In this document: one piece after another, positions 23,569 to 23,846 of the stretch
Layout of the letters: each line of letters starts with the position of its first letter
How positions within the stretch are numbered: the stretch's first letter is position 1
DNA from: Candidatus Latescibacterota bacterium
GTDB lineage: Bacteria; Latescibacterota; UBA2968; UBA8231
Assembly: GCA_021295675.1 (NCBI GenBank)
Contig: JAGWBY010000014.1
Coordinates: 4,705 to 28,550 of the forward strand
DNA: 23,846 nt
Direction: 5' to 3'
The notes under the pieces: generated by a model
The model's input: the letters and a program-made list of their open reading frames with translations, nothing else
Told to the model about the DNA's origin: nothing
Database searches by the model: none
Program-made: the position numbers and the translations under genes

Positions 23569-23597
23569 TTGACAGCCAATTTACAGAATCGTACTAT
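23569..23597 (+). promoter_or_regulatory. Promoter of the glutamine synthetase gene
   Basis: TTGACA (23569-23574), 17-base spacer, TACTAT (23592-23597), predicting a start near 23604 and a leader of about 53 bases. The promoter has both boxes close to the sigma-70 consensus. No sigma-54 (GG-N10-GC) site is obvious ahead of the gene. Confidence 0.65.
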
Positions 23598-23656
23598 TGA
23601 ATCTTTGTTTTTTCTAACCACCTTAAAGCATTATTCGACGCGAGAAAGGATCTCTC

Positions 23657-23846
23657 ATGGCCAAAGCCAAGGCGAAAGCCAAAAGCAAAACGAAAGCCAA
23701 AGCCAAAACGAAGTCATCCCGGCCTAGCGCGGTCGACGCCGCGCTGGCTTTAGCACGCAACCAACAAGCGCAGATGGTCGATTTCAAGTTCGTCGATCTG
23801 CCCGGCACCTGGCAGCACTTCACCATGCCCATCGCCGACTTAGAGC
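23657..23846 (+). CDS. glnA: Glutamine synthetase type I, N-terminal part (cut by the window edge)
   Basis: The ATG at 23657 has AGAAAGGA six bases upstream. About 63 residues are visible. Residues 1-19 are a tail of alternating Lys and Ala/Ser/Thr (MAKAKAKAKSKTKAKAKTKS). Residues 24-63 (AVDAALALARN, QMVDFKFVDLPGTWQHFTMP) match the start of type I glutamine synthetase, whose beta-grasp domain has the V-D-F/L-R-F-x-D-x-x-G-x-x-x-H pattern. It would condense glutamate and ammonia with ATP to glutamine. The basic tail is not part of the common family N-terminus. Everything past residue 63, including the catalytic barrel and any adenylylation Tyr, lies outside the window. It is divergent from hrcA. 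Confidence 0.85.
   Translation, partial: MAKAKAKAKSKTKAKAKTKSSRPSAVDAALALARNQQAQMVDFKFVDLPGTWQHFTMPIADLE

Noticed and set aside
23468..23656. CIRCE operator upstream of hrcA
   Set aside because: I looked for TTAGCACTC / GAGTGCTAA half-sites on both strands and saw none; only the TGTCAAG inverted repeat formed by the two -35 boxes is present.

Overview
This is a compact bacterial chromosome segment, GC-rich by eye, dominated by housekeeping genes in long same-strand runs with gaps of a few bases, short overlaps and many GTG/TTG starts. Promoters of TTGACA / TATAAT type are readable. The gene mix (a large toroid-like protein of unknown function, an SDR, an HpaI-type aldolase, a DPPR-synthase-like prenyltransferase, a fused IspDF, a lipoprotein hydrolase and a Lys/Ala-tailed glutamine synthetase) suggests an uncultured Gram-negative lineage of the Poribacteria/Latescibacteria kind. 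That placement is only an impression from gene content; no 16S or phylogeny is available here.

Layout. (1) 1-4292 is the accessory, decaying end. It holds a frameshifted unknown gene running off the left edge (minus strand), an intact SDR (plus), an AlbA_2/RecG-like gene broken at three places, a 59-bp tandem repeat with an extra 10-bp repeat, a 28-codon remnant of an aldo/keto reductase, and an imperfect inverted repeat made partly of heptamers. (2) 4293-13361 is a minus-strand run. Read in the direction of transcription it is lipoprotein hydrolase, GT2 glycosyltransferase, queA, ispDF, dedA, then (with its own promoter) rplM-rpsI, a structured leader, rpsB-tsf-frr, a UbiA-family DPPR-synthase-like gene and an HpcH/HpaI aldolase. 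pyrH is missing between tsf and frr. (3) 13510-16507 (plus) is a fused double-ATPase ECF/CbiO protein overlapping pyrC. (4) 16504-17850 (minus) is an RNase HII-YraN fusion whose stop codon shares TTAA with the pyrC stop. (5) 17901-18485 (plus) is a secreted or membrane protein of unknown function with a clear promoter. (6) 18473-23467 (minus) is a heat-shock type operon, hrcA-grpE-dnaJ-mrp-prmA-aroQ, lacking dnaK and lacking a visible CIRCE operator. (7) From 23657 (plus) a glutamine synthetase begins and runs off the right edge, divergent from hrcA with two back-to-back promoters.

Together the genes cover ribosome assembly and recycling (L13, S9, S2, EF-Ts, RRF), tRNA queuosine, isoprenoid precursors (IspDF) and a polyprenyl-phosphate-using enzyme, pyrimidine and shikimate steps, protein folding, Fe-S cluster carriage, ribosomal protein methylation and RNA/DNA hybrid repair. 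I did not find a CRISPR array, a complete insertion sequence, a tRNA or rRNA gene, or a convincing new multi-gene system. The most unusual items are the RnhB-YraN fusion, the structured rpsB leader, the apparent leaderless ecfA promoter, the hydrolase with Gly at the expected nucleophile position, the atypical first half of the double ATPase, and the decaying 2.5-4.3 kb stretch.
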